Assembly (NCBI GenBank): GCA_029940345.1
Contig: JAOZRC010000061.1
Span: forward strand, 1 to 14,221
DNA from: Desulfobacterales bacterium
GTDB lineage: Bacteria; Desulfobacterota; Desulfobacteria; Desulfobacterales; JAUCGF01
Direction of reading: 5' to 3'
Length of the DNA stretch: 14,221 nucleotides
Every line of letters starts with the position of its first letter. Within the stretch, counting starts at the first letter, position 1. The notes under the pieces were generated by a model, which was not told where the DNA came from, made no database searches, and worked only from the letters and a program-made list of their open reading frames with translations. A program made the position numbers and the translations under genes. Positions 1 to 6,568 of this stretch are shown here, piece by piece.

Positions 1-70
1 ACTCCCCATGAAAGTGTAAACTACTTTTAAGCTATTATGAAGGATGCCAAAATTTCAATCCGTTTTTAAA

Positions 71-234
71 TCTCGTGCAGATGTTTACTCATGAGTCAAC
101 AAATTGCAAAATGAAATATTAATGATATTTCTCAAAAATCTCATTTTCGTTCAGACACTATATAGTGCCTGAACGAAATCGAGGGTTTTAATAAAATCAG
201 GTGAAAATTATCTCGCGACTAAGAGACTCATGAG
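71..234. repeat. Imperfect direct repeat pair around the palindrome
   Basis: Bases 71-95 and 211-234 both begin TCTCG and end ACTCATGAG, with partly matching bases between (25 and 24 bp). The ACTCATGAG ends lie at 87-95 and 226-234, and the 34-bp palindrome at 145-178 sits between the two copies. The shared 9-mer is itself part of a palindrome in the first copy (ACTCATGAGT, 87-96). The middle of the repeat aligns poorly, so common origin is uncertain. Confidence 0.4.
145..178. repeat. 34-bp near-perfect palindrome
   Basis: The sequence is self-complementary about 161/162: TTTCGTTCAG at 145-154 mirrors CTGAACGAAA at 169-178, and the core CACTATATAGTG (156-167) is a perfect 12-bp palindrome. 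Only the pair 155/168 (A/C) fails, so 16 of 17 pairs match. No T-tract follows on either strand, so a rho-independent terminator is unlikely. It could be a dimeric-protein operator, a cruciform, or a footprint of a mobile repeat. No gene is close enough to assign a target. Confidence 0.8.
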
Positions 235-380
235 CAAAAATCTGACATACGAGAAATAAAATAAGTGTGAAATTGCTTAGAAGGGAAGAAAATTGAGATA
301 AAGAAAGGGAGGATTTGAGAAATAATCCGTCAATAGGCGCAACTATCCTGTGAAGAGTCATAATGATTTTTATTCAGGGG

Positions 381-1265
381 TCAGGGAGTTAGGGATAACT
401 GGCAGTATTGCCTTTTTTCGCAGGGATACTGTTTTTCAGGCTTCTTTTTGCGCAACTGCAAGCGTTGCCTTTTTTTAAGGCGCTGTTGCTTTTTATTCTC
501 CTTTTGCTGAATATTGTGGCCTGAAATTTGAATGTTACGTGCCAAAACCGCCAAACCGACGTAACGTTTAAATCCGTCTAGGCCGTGATCGGGACATTGA
601 TCGAGACCATGATTTTCCAGTGCGTTAATCGACGATTCGACTGCTGAGTGTTTACGCCTTGCCACTCTGAACTCCTCAGAGTTTTCAATCTCTCGATTAA
701 TGGCAGACAGCTTGCCTTTGCGGGGCAAAATCACTTTTCTCAATATCTCGGCAAGTTTTTTTTGATTATCAGGACTGTGAAAGCCCTTATCAAAGGAGCA
801 ACTATCAAAATTAACAAATCGCTCCTTTGTTTCCTTAATTATAGGTGCGGCGATCAGAACATCGGATTCATTTTCCATTACGCGGTAGTGAAGAATGAAT
901 CCGAACTGATCTTTGACAACGCAGACATTCATACCTGATTCCTGGGGTACGCCCGCTTTACCTTTGACTATCCACTTGGTGTGTTCTTCAAAAACAGAGA
1001 ACACTTTCTCATGATGAGGAATGGTTTCGCCTTTAATTACCCTTCGGCGAAGCTGATCGATCTTCCGCTCCGCATGGGTTATGTAAACTTTAATCACATC
1101 TATTTTTAACAGAGTGATAATATCAATACCGGTTAAACTTAGAGAAATGAGGGTCACTTCAGCTTTATTTGCTATAGCCTGAGCTAATTCAAGGTAAAGC
1201 AGGTGCGCTTTTAGAATTAACTGGTTGCGTTCTTCTCTTTTCTCTTTATTTTTTGAAGAGGAATG
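381..1265 (-). pseudogene. ISNCY-like transposase remnant, N-terminus missing
   Basis: This is the C-terminal part of a DDE transposase that resembles the ISNCY group. A GTG at 1157 gives 258 residues, but the same frame stays open upstream to 1265 (stop TGA at 1266-1268), adding about 36 residues (QLILKAHLLYLELAQAIANK and neighbours) that look like the middle of the family protein. Numbering from the GTG, SFDKGFHS (D123) and HSAVESSINALENHG (E174) are candidates for the second Asp and the Glu of the DDE triad, and FKRYVGLAVLARNIQ (196-210) is a typical C-terminal signature. The tail is rich in Lys and Arg. The N-terminal third, which should hold the first catalytic Asp, is absent: at about 1265 the sequence changes into an ABC-2 permease fragment on the other strand. 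It is therefore judged inactive. The element's true right end is gone. Family assignment is from memory of the motifs; the truncation is directly visible. Confidence 0.75.
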
Positions 1266-1570
1266 TCACATCCGACAAATATCAACGTAGCGCCAAGACC
1301 TATGAACGTCTGATTTCCACTCCGGTGTCACTGCACGCGATACTGGCGGGAGACGTAATCAGCGGGTTCGTCTTCGGAACCTGTCTTTCAGTTATTCCGG
1401 TTCTGCTGGGGCTTGTTCTGACAGATGCGTGTGTCGTGAACGTACCAATACTCATTACCGGAATAGTGATGGGCGCGCTAAACTTTGCTTCTTTGGGTGT
1501 GCTTCTCGCCGCACCCCCTGCAAGTGGTCCCTCTAACATCATGCTGTTGTCGAACTTGGTCCGGTTACCG
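1253..1570 (+). pseudogene. ABC-2 type transporter permease, internal fragment
   Basis: The frame from a TTG at 1253 gives TYERLISTPVSLHAILAGD (16-34) followed by two hydrophobic segments (about 36-58 and 63-87) and AAPPASGPSNIMLLSNLVRL. This is the pattern of ABC-2 permeases of the NatB/DrrB type, where an ERL-x-STP-like segment precedes membrane helices and an 'APP..PSN-LSNLVRFP' stretch. A complete permease of this class is roughly 250 residues; only about 90 recognisable residues remain. The N-terminal membrane helices are missing at the transposase junction, and the C-terminal helices are missing after LVRLP (residue 106, base 1570). There is no partner ATP-binding gene nearby and no credible ribosome-binding site. 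It is a broken remnant, and its function cannot be retained. Confidence 0.7.
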
Positions 1571-1678
1571 CACGGTATCCATCCCGGAGCCGAAGGGTGT
1601 AAGATGATGATCACCCCAGAGATTGTCAGATCACTTGGAATCAAAGCCGAACAAAAGAATGCACATGATAAAAAATAG
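1571..1678 (+). pseudogene. Possible SGNH/GDSL esterase C-terminal tail fused to permease fragment
   Basis: Continuing in the same frame after the permease fragment, the residues HGIHPGAEGCKMM and about 22 more to a TAG at 1676-1678 do not fit any ABC-2 permease. They resemble block V of SGNH/GDSL hydrolases, which usually reads DGIHPNAEGY and carries the catalytic Asp and His a short distance before the C-terminus. Here the Asp position is His (CAC instead of GAC) and the Tyr is Cys. I infer that a deletion joined a permease gene to the end of a former esterase gene at about 1568-1573. The match is short, so chance is not excluded, but the position close to the C-terminus fits the family. 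Confidence 0.45.
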
Positions 1679-1712
1679 CTGCGTTTTTTCCAGGGGCTAC
1701 CCAATTACCCGA

Positions 1713-1741
1713 TGCGAGGCGGGAATCTCGTAACGTTTTTT
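1713..1741 (+). terminator. Weak candidate rho-independent terminator
   Basis: TGCGAG (1713-1718) can pair with CTCGTA (1727-1732) over six pairs including one G-T wobble, with an 8-base loop, and a run of six T follows at 1736-1741. It lies 35 bp after the stop of the pseudogene and would read with it on the plus strand. The stem is short and three bases separate it from the T-run, so this is tentative. Confidence 0.3.
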
Positions 1742-1785
1742 ATATTTGGCCTTTTGGCTAAAACTTTAAGATGTTTTGGTATGGC

Positions 1786-2451
1786 CTATTTGGATTTTTT
1801 ATCAATCATCTTTTGCAGCCATGCAATCCAAGGGTCAAAACCTTCTTCGGTGCGAGCGGAAATTTGAAAAACAGGCATATCAGGATGCACTTGGTGGATA
1901 TAATTCAGGGCCGCTTCCAGATCGTAATCCAGATGGGGAAGCAGGTCTGTTTTATTTAACAGCGTTGCGGCGCATTCCCGAAACATAAGCGGATATTTTA
2001 CCGGTTTGTCTTCGCCTTCGGCGACGCTAAGAACAACAATACGGCAATCTTCACCGATATCAAACTCGGCGGGACACACCAGGTTGCCCACATTTTCGAC
2101 AATGAGCAGGTCAATGGCATCCAAATCCAGGTCTAAAGCCGCTTTTTCAATGACATGTGCTGCCAGGTGACAGTCACCGCCGAAAGGTTCGGTGTTGATT
2201 TGTACGACCGGCACCCCCGACTGCGCCAGGCGGTCCGCGTCGTGCGAGGTGCAGATATCGCCGACAATAACGGCGCTTTTAATGTCCGGCATAATGCGCA
2301 CCAGGGTTTTAACCAGGGTTTCGGTTTTGCCGGCACCGGGTGAACTCATTACATTGAGTACAAAAACACCTTTGTCGCCAAATAGCTTACGGTTTTGCTC
2401 TGCCATTTTTGCATTGACATCTAAGACTTTACGAACAATTTTGATTTCCAT
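1786..2451 (-). CDS. hypB: Hydrogenase nickel-insertion GTPase HypB
   Basis: HypB is the SIMIBI-class GTPase that, with HypA, delivers nickel to the large subunit of NiFe hydrogenases in the cytoplasm. The 221 residues show the P-loop SSPGAGKT (36-43), ENVGNLVCP (119-127) and the guanine-specificity motif NKTD (166-169). Cys94-His95 (GGDCHLAAH) and Cys126 occupy the G-domain metal site known from E. coli HypB. The N-terminal CxxCGC high-affinity nickel motif and the His-rich stretch seen in some homologues are both absent, so this is the short form, the same length as the archaeal type. The segment before Cys94 (INTEPFGGD) is a little longer than the usual INTGxG. The start ATG (2449-2451) has GGGAAG just upstream. 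It follows hypA by 26 bp on the same strand, so the two are almost certainly co-transcribed. The other hyp genes are not in this window. Confidence 0.95.
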   Translation of the reverse strand: MEIKIVRKVLDVNAKMAEQNRKLFGDKGVFVLNVMSSPGAGKTETLVKTLVRIMPDIKSAVIVGDICTSHDADRLAQSGVPVVQINTEPFGGDCHLAAHVIEKAALDLDLDAIDLLIVENVGNLVCPAEFDIGEDCRIVVLSVAEGEDKPVKYPLMFRECAATLLNKTDLLPHLDYDLEAALNYIHQVHPDMPVFQISARTEEGFDPWIAWLQKMIDKKSK

Positions 2452-2477
2452 ACATCTTCCCTTTTGGACAAATTACT

Positions 2478-2825
2478 TTAATCGGCAATCTCAATAGAAC
2501 TGATATCCAACTCACGGCCGGATAGAATGTCTAAAGCACCACTGTCGCACTGGGTGCAGGTAAAGACAGGTGCGTCAATAATCCATTCATGTTTACAATC
2601 TTTGCAGTACGCTTTCACCGGTATTTCCCGGATATGCAGTTTGGCACCGGCAAGCCGCGTGTTTTCAATCAAAATATTGAAACAGAAGCGGAGGCTTTCG
2701 GGCACAACCGCCGCCAGGCGACCGATATTGATGTTGACGCATTCAACCTTTGCATCATGCATCTCTTCGGGGATGGAAGCCTCCGCGATTTCGATCACTT
2801 CAGTGGCAATGCCCATTTCATGCAT
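2478..2825 (-). CDS. hypA: Hydrogenase nickel metallochaperone HypA
   Basis: HypA binds nickel through its N-terminus and passes it, with HypB, to the hydrogenase large subunit. The 115 residues match the usual family length. The protein opens MHEMG, with His2 as the expected nickel ligand, and carries a structural zinc site of two Cys pairs, CKDC (74-77) and CTQC (90-93). The start ATG at 2823-2825 has AAGGTG seven bases upstream. It is the first gene of a hypA-hypB pair; the 146-bp gap to sucD carries a promoter-like pair, a 15-bp palindrome and inverted heptad repeats. The last residues (LDISSIEIAD) follow the family pattern, so the gene appears intact. Confidence 0.95.
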   Translation of the reverse strand: MHEMGIATEVIEIAEASIPEEMHDAKVECVNINIGRLAAVVPESLRFCFNILIENTRLAGAKLHIREIPVKAYCKDCKHEWIIDAPVFTCTQCDSGALDILSGRELDISSIEIAD

Positions 2826-2844
2826 TGTAAAACACCTTCGTAAG

Positions 2845-2979
2845 AAGTTTTAAGTTACAAGTTTTAAGTTGTTCTATAACATACTGAAAAATATTTTAAA
2901 TATGGTTAAATTATTATCGGTATCAATGCCATATCGGATATGGACAACATGGTATGAAATAGCATGTAACTTTAAACTT
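2845..2979. repeat. 135-bp segment bounded by 14-bp inverted repeats with AAGTT heptads
   Basis: On the plus strand 2845-2872 is four heptads: AAGTTTT, AAGTTAC, AAGTTTT, AAGTTGT. On the minus strand 2979-2966 reads AAGTTTAAAGTTAC, two more heptads. Bases 2845-2858 and the reverse complement of 2966-2979 match at 13 of 14 positions, so the segment has inverted ends. The right-hand end overlaps the sucD stop codon (GTT TAA AGT TAC). The segment could be a small non-autonomous mobile element or a structure in the sucD-hypA transcript. AT-richness makes short matches easier, so it is offered as a pattern, not an identified element. Confidence 0.5.
2899..2943 (-). promoter_or_regulatory. Candidate hypA promoter with upstream 15-bp palindrome
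   Basis: Reading on the minus strand, TTGATA (2926-2921) and CATATT (2904-2899) are separated by 16 bp, a plausible sigma-70-like -35/-10 pair about 75 bp before the hypA start. Immediately upstream of the -35 is the perfect palindrome CCATATCGGATATGG (2929-2943), seven-base arms around one base. Its placement suits an activator or repressor site. It is too AT-rich, and has no T-run, to be a sucD terminator. Confidence 0.35.
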
Positions 2980-3850
2980 TTTTGAATACCTGGGCGCAAA
3001 CATCTCCCAAATTGCCCAGGTTTTTACACACATGCACGCCGTTAGCTTCCATGGCTTCAATTTTTCCCTGGGCCGTACCACTGCCACCACTGACAATCGC
3101 ACCGGCATGCCCCATTCGTCGACCCGGAGGCGCTGTCAGACCGGCGATGAAACCCACCACCGGTTTGGTCATTTTATCAGCAATAAATTCGGCGGCTTCT
3201 TCTTCAGCACTTCCGCCAATTTCACCGACCATCACAATACCGCGGGTGGCGTTATCTTTTTCAAAGGCGCTCAGACAATCAATAAAATCGGTTCCGTTGA
3301 TGGGATCGCCGCCGATGCCGATGCAGGTGGTTTGTCCCAAGCCTTGCAGTGTTAATTGATGCACCACTTCATAAGTCAGGGTGCCGGATCGGGAAACCAC
3401 GCCAATCGGTCCGCCGGGTTTATGAATCGGGCCTGGCATGATTCCGATTTTACATTCACCCGGCGTGATAATTCCCGGGCAATTGGGGCCGATCAGACGT
3501 GAATTTTTAGCAGCCAGGAAATTTTTAACTTTCATCATATCCATGACCGGGATGCCTTCGGTGATAGTGACAATCAATTCAATACCGGCGTCGGCGGCTT
3601 CCATAATGGCGTCAGCGGCAAACGGCGGCGGTACGAAAATCATGCTGCAATTGGCGCGGCTGGCGTCAATTGCTTCATTTACAGTGTTATACACCGGCAC
3701 ATCGTCCATTTTCTGGCCGGCTTTCCCCGGGGTGACGCCTGCCACGACGTTCGTACCGTAAGCGATACATTGACGCGTATGGAATTGTCCTTCACGACCG
3801 GTAATACCCTGCACCAATAGCCTCGTTTCTTGGTTTACAAAAATACTCAA
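2972..3850 (-). CDS. sucD: Succinyl-CoA synthetase (ligase) subunit alpha
   Basis: SucD pairs with SucC to interconvert succinyl-CoA and succinate with formation of ATP or GTP in the TCA cycle. The 292 residues (E. coli has 289) include the CoA-binding start GITGREG (15-21), IGPNCPGII (120-128) and SRSGTLTYE (153-161). The phosphorylated active-site His is His248 in [10 protein letters not shown]. The start is a TTG (3848-3850): AAAGGAA lies seven bases upstream (3864-3858) and the protein begins MSIFVN as homologues do, so the rare start is well supported. No sucC lies upstream; the preceding genes on this strand are a coiled-coil protein and hom, so the beta subunit must be encoded elsewhere or be lost. 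The stop codon overlaps the right end of the inverted-repeat segment at 2845-2979. Confidence 0.95.
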   Translation of the reverse strand: MSIFVNQETRLLVQGITGREGQFHTRQCIAYGTNVVAGVTPGKAGQKMDDVPVYNTVNEAIDASRANCSMIFVPPPFAADAIMEAADAGIELIVTITEGIPVMDMMKVKNFLAAKNSRLIGPNCPGIITPGECKIGIMPGPIHKPGGPIGVVSRSGTLTYEVVHQLTLQGLGQTTCIGIGGDPINGTDFIDCLSAFEKDNATRGIVMVGEIGGSAEEEAAEFIADKMTKPVVGFIAGLTAPPGRRMGHAGAIVSGGSGTAQGKIEAMEANGVHVCKNLGNLGDVCAQVFKKV

Positions 3851-3857
3851 TATTCTA

Positions 3858-3864
3858 TTCCTTT
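3858..3864 (-). promoter_or_regulatory. Ribosome-binding site fixing the sucD TTG start
   Basis: AAAGGAA on the minus strand ends seven bases before the TTG at 3848-3850. There is no in-frame ATG close by that would give a family-like N-terminus, so this site decides the start. Confidence 0.7.
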
Positions 3865-4061
3865 CTGATTGAATCGTTTGTCAATTTGTTGCGGATTAAG
3901 CCTTCAAAGCGTTTTCCTCTTGTTTTCGTTTAATTTTGATTTGAAAGATTAATTATTTATATTAACGCAGGGTGTTTATATTGTCAAATACCGCCTGCCT
4001 TATGCCGAAAGTTAAGTCTGACTGCGCAAACAGTGCCCATGAAAATGCAACCATTTTAGAA

Positions 4062-4871
4062 TTATTTAAAACTTTCATTAACAAACGGTTCGTTTCTTAC
4101 ATCATCATCCCGCAGGTCAAACGAACGCAGCCTTTTCTTTTCAGTCCTATCTTCCTTTTTCACTTTTTTCTTGTCTTGTACTAAATCATTAATCTTTTGC
4201 AGTAATTTTCTTTTTTCGATCCCCACTTCTCTTAATCGTCGGGCCAATTTTTCATTCTGTCGGGCGATATCTCTTTCTTCCTCGCTTGTTTCCTCTAATT
4301 GAATCTTTTGCCGATCTGTTCTGTCCTTTTCAAGTGCTTGTATCTCTATTTCCAAAGCTCGAATTTGGGCCTCTTGGCTCTCAATGGTGTCATCTGCTAT
4401 ATCCGTTTCTTCCGGGGTTTCGTCAAAGCTCAATCTGTTTGGGGCGTCACCTATATTTTCCGGTTTTTGGGGTCCCCTTTTTTCAAGCGCCTCAATTTTT
4501 GCTTCCAGGATTTGAATTTTGGCATCTTTCAGGGCCAGTTCATTTTTGACTTCATTCAAATTGGTGACCAGTTTTTCGCTTTCCGCCAAAAGAACGTTTT
4601 GCAGGGTTTGGGCTTCCTGATCGATACTTGCGCTATCCGGGCACCAAAGTGTTTTCTCAAATTCCGCTTTTCTTTTGGCCCTCAAATTGGCATTGAGCCA
4701 AAATATCTGTTTTTCTAGCTGATGCTTCTTTTTTTCAACTCCCAGGTATTTTTCTCTCAGGTTTTCGATGGTTTCAAATTGGCTTTTATTGTCATCTGAC
4801 ATTTTTGAAACAATTTCCTTTTTTTGTATTGATTCGGAACCGACCGATTTCTGGGAACCTACGTCTCGCAA
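4062..4871 (-). CDS. Unrecognised coiled-coil protein
   Basis: I do not recognise a family. The protein is very rich in Lys and Glu, with heptad-like helices at about 33-70, 84-133 and 162-240 separated by a Pro-containing linker (132-160). No signal peptide or membrane helix is seen, so it is probably cytoplasmic. Two segments look duplicated: AKIQILEAKIEALEK (117-131) and AQIRALEIEIQALEK (168-182). The C-terminus ends in a basic patch (KKKVKKEDRTEKKRLR) then an acidic tail. The frame reaches a TTG at 4871 (269 residues), with AAAGGA nine bases upstream; an ATG at 4802 would give 246 residues starting MSDDNKSQ, with AAGGA about 13 bases before it. Either start is possible. It begins 40 bp after the hom stop on the same strand, so it may be read from the hom transcript. 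Function unknown. Confidence 0.7.
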   Translation of the reverse strand: MRDVGSQKSVGSESIQKKEIVSKMSDDNKSQFETIENLREKYLGVEKKKHQLEKQIFWLNANLRAKRKAEFEKTLWCPDSASIDQEAQTLQNVLLAESEKLVTNLNEVKNELALKDAKIQILEAKIEALEKRGPQKPENIGDAPNRLSFDETPEETDIADDTIESQEAQIRALEIEIQALEKDRTDRQKIQLEETSEEERDIARQNEKLARRLREVGIEKRKLLQKINDLVQDKKKVKKEDRTEKKRLRSFDLRDDDVRNEPFVNESFK

Positions 4872-4911
4872 TTACTAAAATCCTTTATCCATCTATCTTG
4901 CTTTTTATTAT

Positions 4912-6252
4912 TCAAACAGGCTTCCGCACTTGATTGTCATCTTCTCCGTTTTTATCTTCGATCCGAATAAGTACAGGCTTGCCGGATACAATTTCCAATG
5001 CGCTGATTTCGGCCAGCGCTTTCTTAACAGACGCTTCCTGGGCGATATGAGTCAGCATTACGACCGGAACAGCACCTTCGGATTTGCGACCTTTTTGATG
5101 AACTGATTTAATGCTGATGTTATGGTCGCCTAACACGCCGGCAATTTTTGATAAAACACCGGGTTGATCAATTGCGGCAAACCGGAAATAATAATGCGTA
5201 CGGATTTTATCAATGGGCAACACCGGAATTTTTTTAATGGCATTCGTCTGAAAAGAGAGTGCCGGAATTCTCCCGGTGGCTCCGGTTAACAGGTTACGGG
5301 CGAGATCGACAATATCACTGATAACAGCGCTGGCGGTCGGCATCATACCGGCCCCGTGACCGTAAAGGATTATATCGCCAACCGCATCACCGACCACCTT
5401 GATCGCATTTAGCGAACCATTGATTTCGGACAGGAGATTGTCAAAGGGAATCATGGCGGGATGAACCCGGACATCCGCCGTGTCGCCTCTATTTTTACTG
5501 ATTGCCAGAAGTTTGATTTTATAGCCAAATTCACGTGCAAATACAATGTCTAAAGGCGTAATCAGGGTAATTCCCTCAATGTAGATATCATTATAATTTA
5601 TCTCTGTCCCATAGGCAAGGGCGCTTAAAATGGCCAGTTTATGGGCGGTGTCAAACCCTCCGACATCCAAAGCAGGATCCGTTTCGGCAAAGCCTTTGGC
5701 CTGGGCGATGGCAAGCGCTTCATGAAAAGTACTGTTGTCAGCAGTGATTTTTGACAAAATAAAATTGCAGGTTCCATTGAGTATGCCGGTCATCTCCATA
5801 ATTTGATTCGCGATTAATGATTCACGCAACGACTTTATTATGGGCATACATCCGCCCACACTGGCTTCAAACGCCAAATCAGCATGATTCGCTTCAGATG
5901 CTTTGAACAACTCAGGGCCATGCACGGCCAAAAGGGCTTTGTTGGCGGTGACGATTTGTTTACCATTTCTAATCGCTTTTAAAATAAGGTCTTTGGCGAC
6001 ACCCACCCCTCCGATCATTTCAACGACAATATCAATCAGGGGATCATCAACCACTTTTTGGGCGTCTGTTGTCAAAACACCTTCGTCAAAAAAAATATTC
6101 CTGTCTCTTTGGATGTCAATATCGGCAATACGCTTTAGTATTAAAGACGCTCCCAAGCGCGATTCAATCAAGGCCTTCCGCCGGATAAGAATTTTGGCCA
6201 CACCAGTTCCGACCGTGCCGCATCCAAGCATTCCCACATATATTTTTTTCAT
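4912..6252 (-). CDS. hom: Homoserine dehydrogenase with C-terminal ACT domain
   Basis: This enzyme reduces aspartate semialdehyde to homoserine with NAD(P)H, the branch point towards threonine and methionine. The N-terminal nucleotide-binding fold has MLGCGTVGTGVAK (8-20). VTANKALL (101-108, Lys105), ASVGGCMPIIKSL (130-142) and DVGGFDTAHKLAIL (196-209, with the catalytic pair Asp201/Lys205) mark the catalytic domain. An ACT domain at about 353-432 (AAIDQPGVLSKIAGVL) probably mediates feedback inhibition by threonine. At 446 residues it is the monofunctional form with no aspartokinase domain. The ATG at 6250-6252 has AGGAG eight bases upstream. The gene is followed at 40 bp by the coiled-coil gene and has a 460-bp upstream region shared with lptD. 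The C-terminal tail after about 432 is charged and not part of the ACT fold. Confidence 0.96.
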   Translation of the reverse strand: MKKIYVGMLGCGTVGTGVAKILIRRKALIESRLGASLILKRIADIDIQRDRNIFFDEGVLTTDAQKVVDDPLIDIVVEMIGGVGVAKDLILKAIRNGKQIVTANKALLAVHGPELFKASEANHADLAFEASVGGCMPIIKSLRESLIANQIMEMTGILNGTCNFILSKITADNSTFHEALAIAQAKGFAETDPALDVGGFDTAHKLAILSALAYGTEINYNDIYIEGITLITPLDIVFAREFGYKIKLLAISKNRGDTADVRVHPAMIPFDNLLSEINGSLNAIKVVGDAVGDIILYGHGAGMMPTASAVISDIVDLARNLLTGATGRIPALSFQTNAIKKIPVLPIDKIRTHYYFRFAAIDQPGVLSKIAGVLGDHNISIKSVHQKGRKSEGAVPVVMLTHIAQEASVKKALAEISALEIVSGKPVLIRIEDKNGEDDNQVRKPV

Positions 6253-6293
6253 TCGCCTAACTCCTAAACTTCCAGGAATTGAATCTGACTTCG

Positions 6294-6504
6294 GATGTTC
6301 AGATAATCAATTGCCTGGCGTTATCGGTCAAAGATATACTATCGTGTTGTAACCGTTCACTTCCCCCCTTAAGCGGAATGGCTTTCCGCTCTACATTTGT
6401 CCCGCCTTATGTTGGTATCCAAAATTGCGTGGTAGTTTGATTTTTGCAAATGGTATTGGTTTTTGGCCTTCCCCTGACCTTATGAAATTGGTTATCTCAA
6501 CGTC
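6294..6504. repeat. Inverted-repeat element, copy 1 (about 211 bp)
   Basis: The left end GATGTTCAGATAATCAATT (6294-6312) and the right end AATTGGTTATCTCAACGTC (6486-6504) are inverted repeats matching at 16 of 19 positions. The left half shares GTTCAGATAA, then 11 bases, then GCGTTATCGGTC (6297-6329) with the element at 9040-9142, at identical spacing. The right end continues into CTAT (6504-6507), the same terminal bases as the other copy. Interior about 173 bp, non-coding, including a short hairpin. It looks like a small non-autonomous mobile repeat; no encoded transposase is present. Confidence 0.65.
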
Positions 6505-6516
6505 TATGCTTATAAT
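6488..6516 (+). promoter_or_regulatory. Candidate promoter towards lptD
   Basis: A consensus -10 hexamer TATAAT (6511-6516) lies 17 bp after TTGGTT (6488-6493), a weak -35 with three of six consensus bases. It would give a leader of roughly 190 bases before lptD. The -35 falls inside the right arm of the inverted-repeat element, so if real the element contributed part of the promoter. Confidence 0.3.
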
Positions 6517-6540
6517 CAACTCCATTTCGAATTATTTTTC

Positions 6541-6568
6541 AATACAGGCGATAGGGATTGTGTGTCAA
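6541..6568 (-). promoter_or_regulatory. Candidate promoter towards hom
   Basis: On the minus strand a perfect TTGACA (6568-6563) is followed after 16 bp by TGTATT (6546-6541), four of six -10 bases. It would transcribe through the inverted-repeat element into hom with a leader of about 280 bases. It faces the plus-strand candidate at 6488-6516, so at most one may be used, or they may interfere. Confidence 0.3.

Larger units (their letters stand above)
1..380. other. Gene-free left edge, AT-rich
   Basis: No convincing coding sequence is visible on either strand here; the reading frames are short and unsupported. The stretch lies beyond the 3' end of the transposase remnant (stop at 381-383), so it may include one end of that insertion sequence plus its flanking DNA. 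I could not identify a terminal inverted repeat, because the other end of the element is missing and there is nothing to pair it with. It holds the palindrome at 145-178 and the paired ACTCATGAG motifs listed separately. Confidence 0.6.

Noticed and set aside
648..938. 96-residue plus-strand open frame
   Set aside because: It lies wholly antisense to the transposase remnant, has no family resemblance or ribosome site, and the minus strand carries recognisable transposase motifs.
1300..1704. 134-residue minus-strand open frame
   Set aside because: It is the complement of the permease/esterase pseudogene, whose plus-strand residues match known families; the minus product matches nothing I know.
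3897..3953. Short minus-strand frame ending QEENALKA-stop just upstream of sucD, considered as a sucC C-terminal remnant
   Set aside because: Only about 18 codons are open and no SucC-specific motif is present, so a remnant cannot be supported.
4286..4718. Two overlapping plus-strand frames of 87 and 139 residues
   Set aside because: They are antisense to the coiled-coil gene; their Phe/Leu/Gln richness is what complementing Lys/Glu-rich codons produces.
6372..6390. Hairpin AGCGGAA-TGGCT-TTCCGCT as a transcription terminator
   Set aside because: No T-run follows on either strand and it lies upstream of both divergent genes, so it ends no transcript; it is part of the inverted-repeat element interior.
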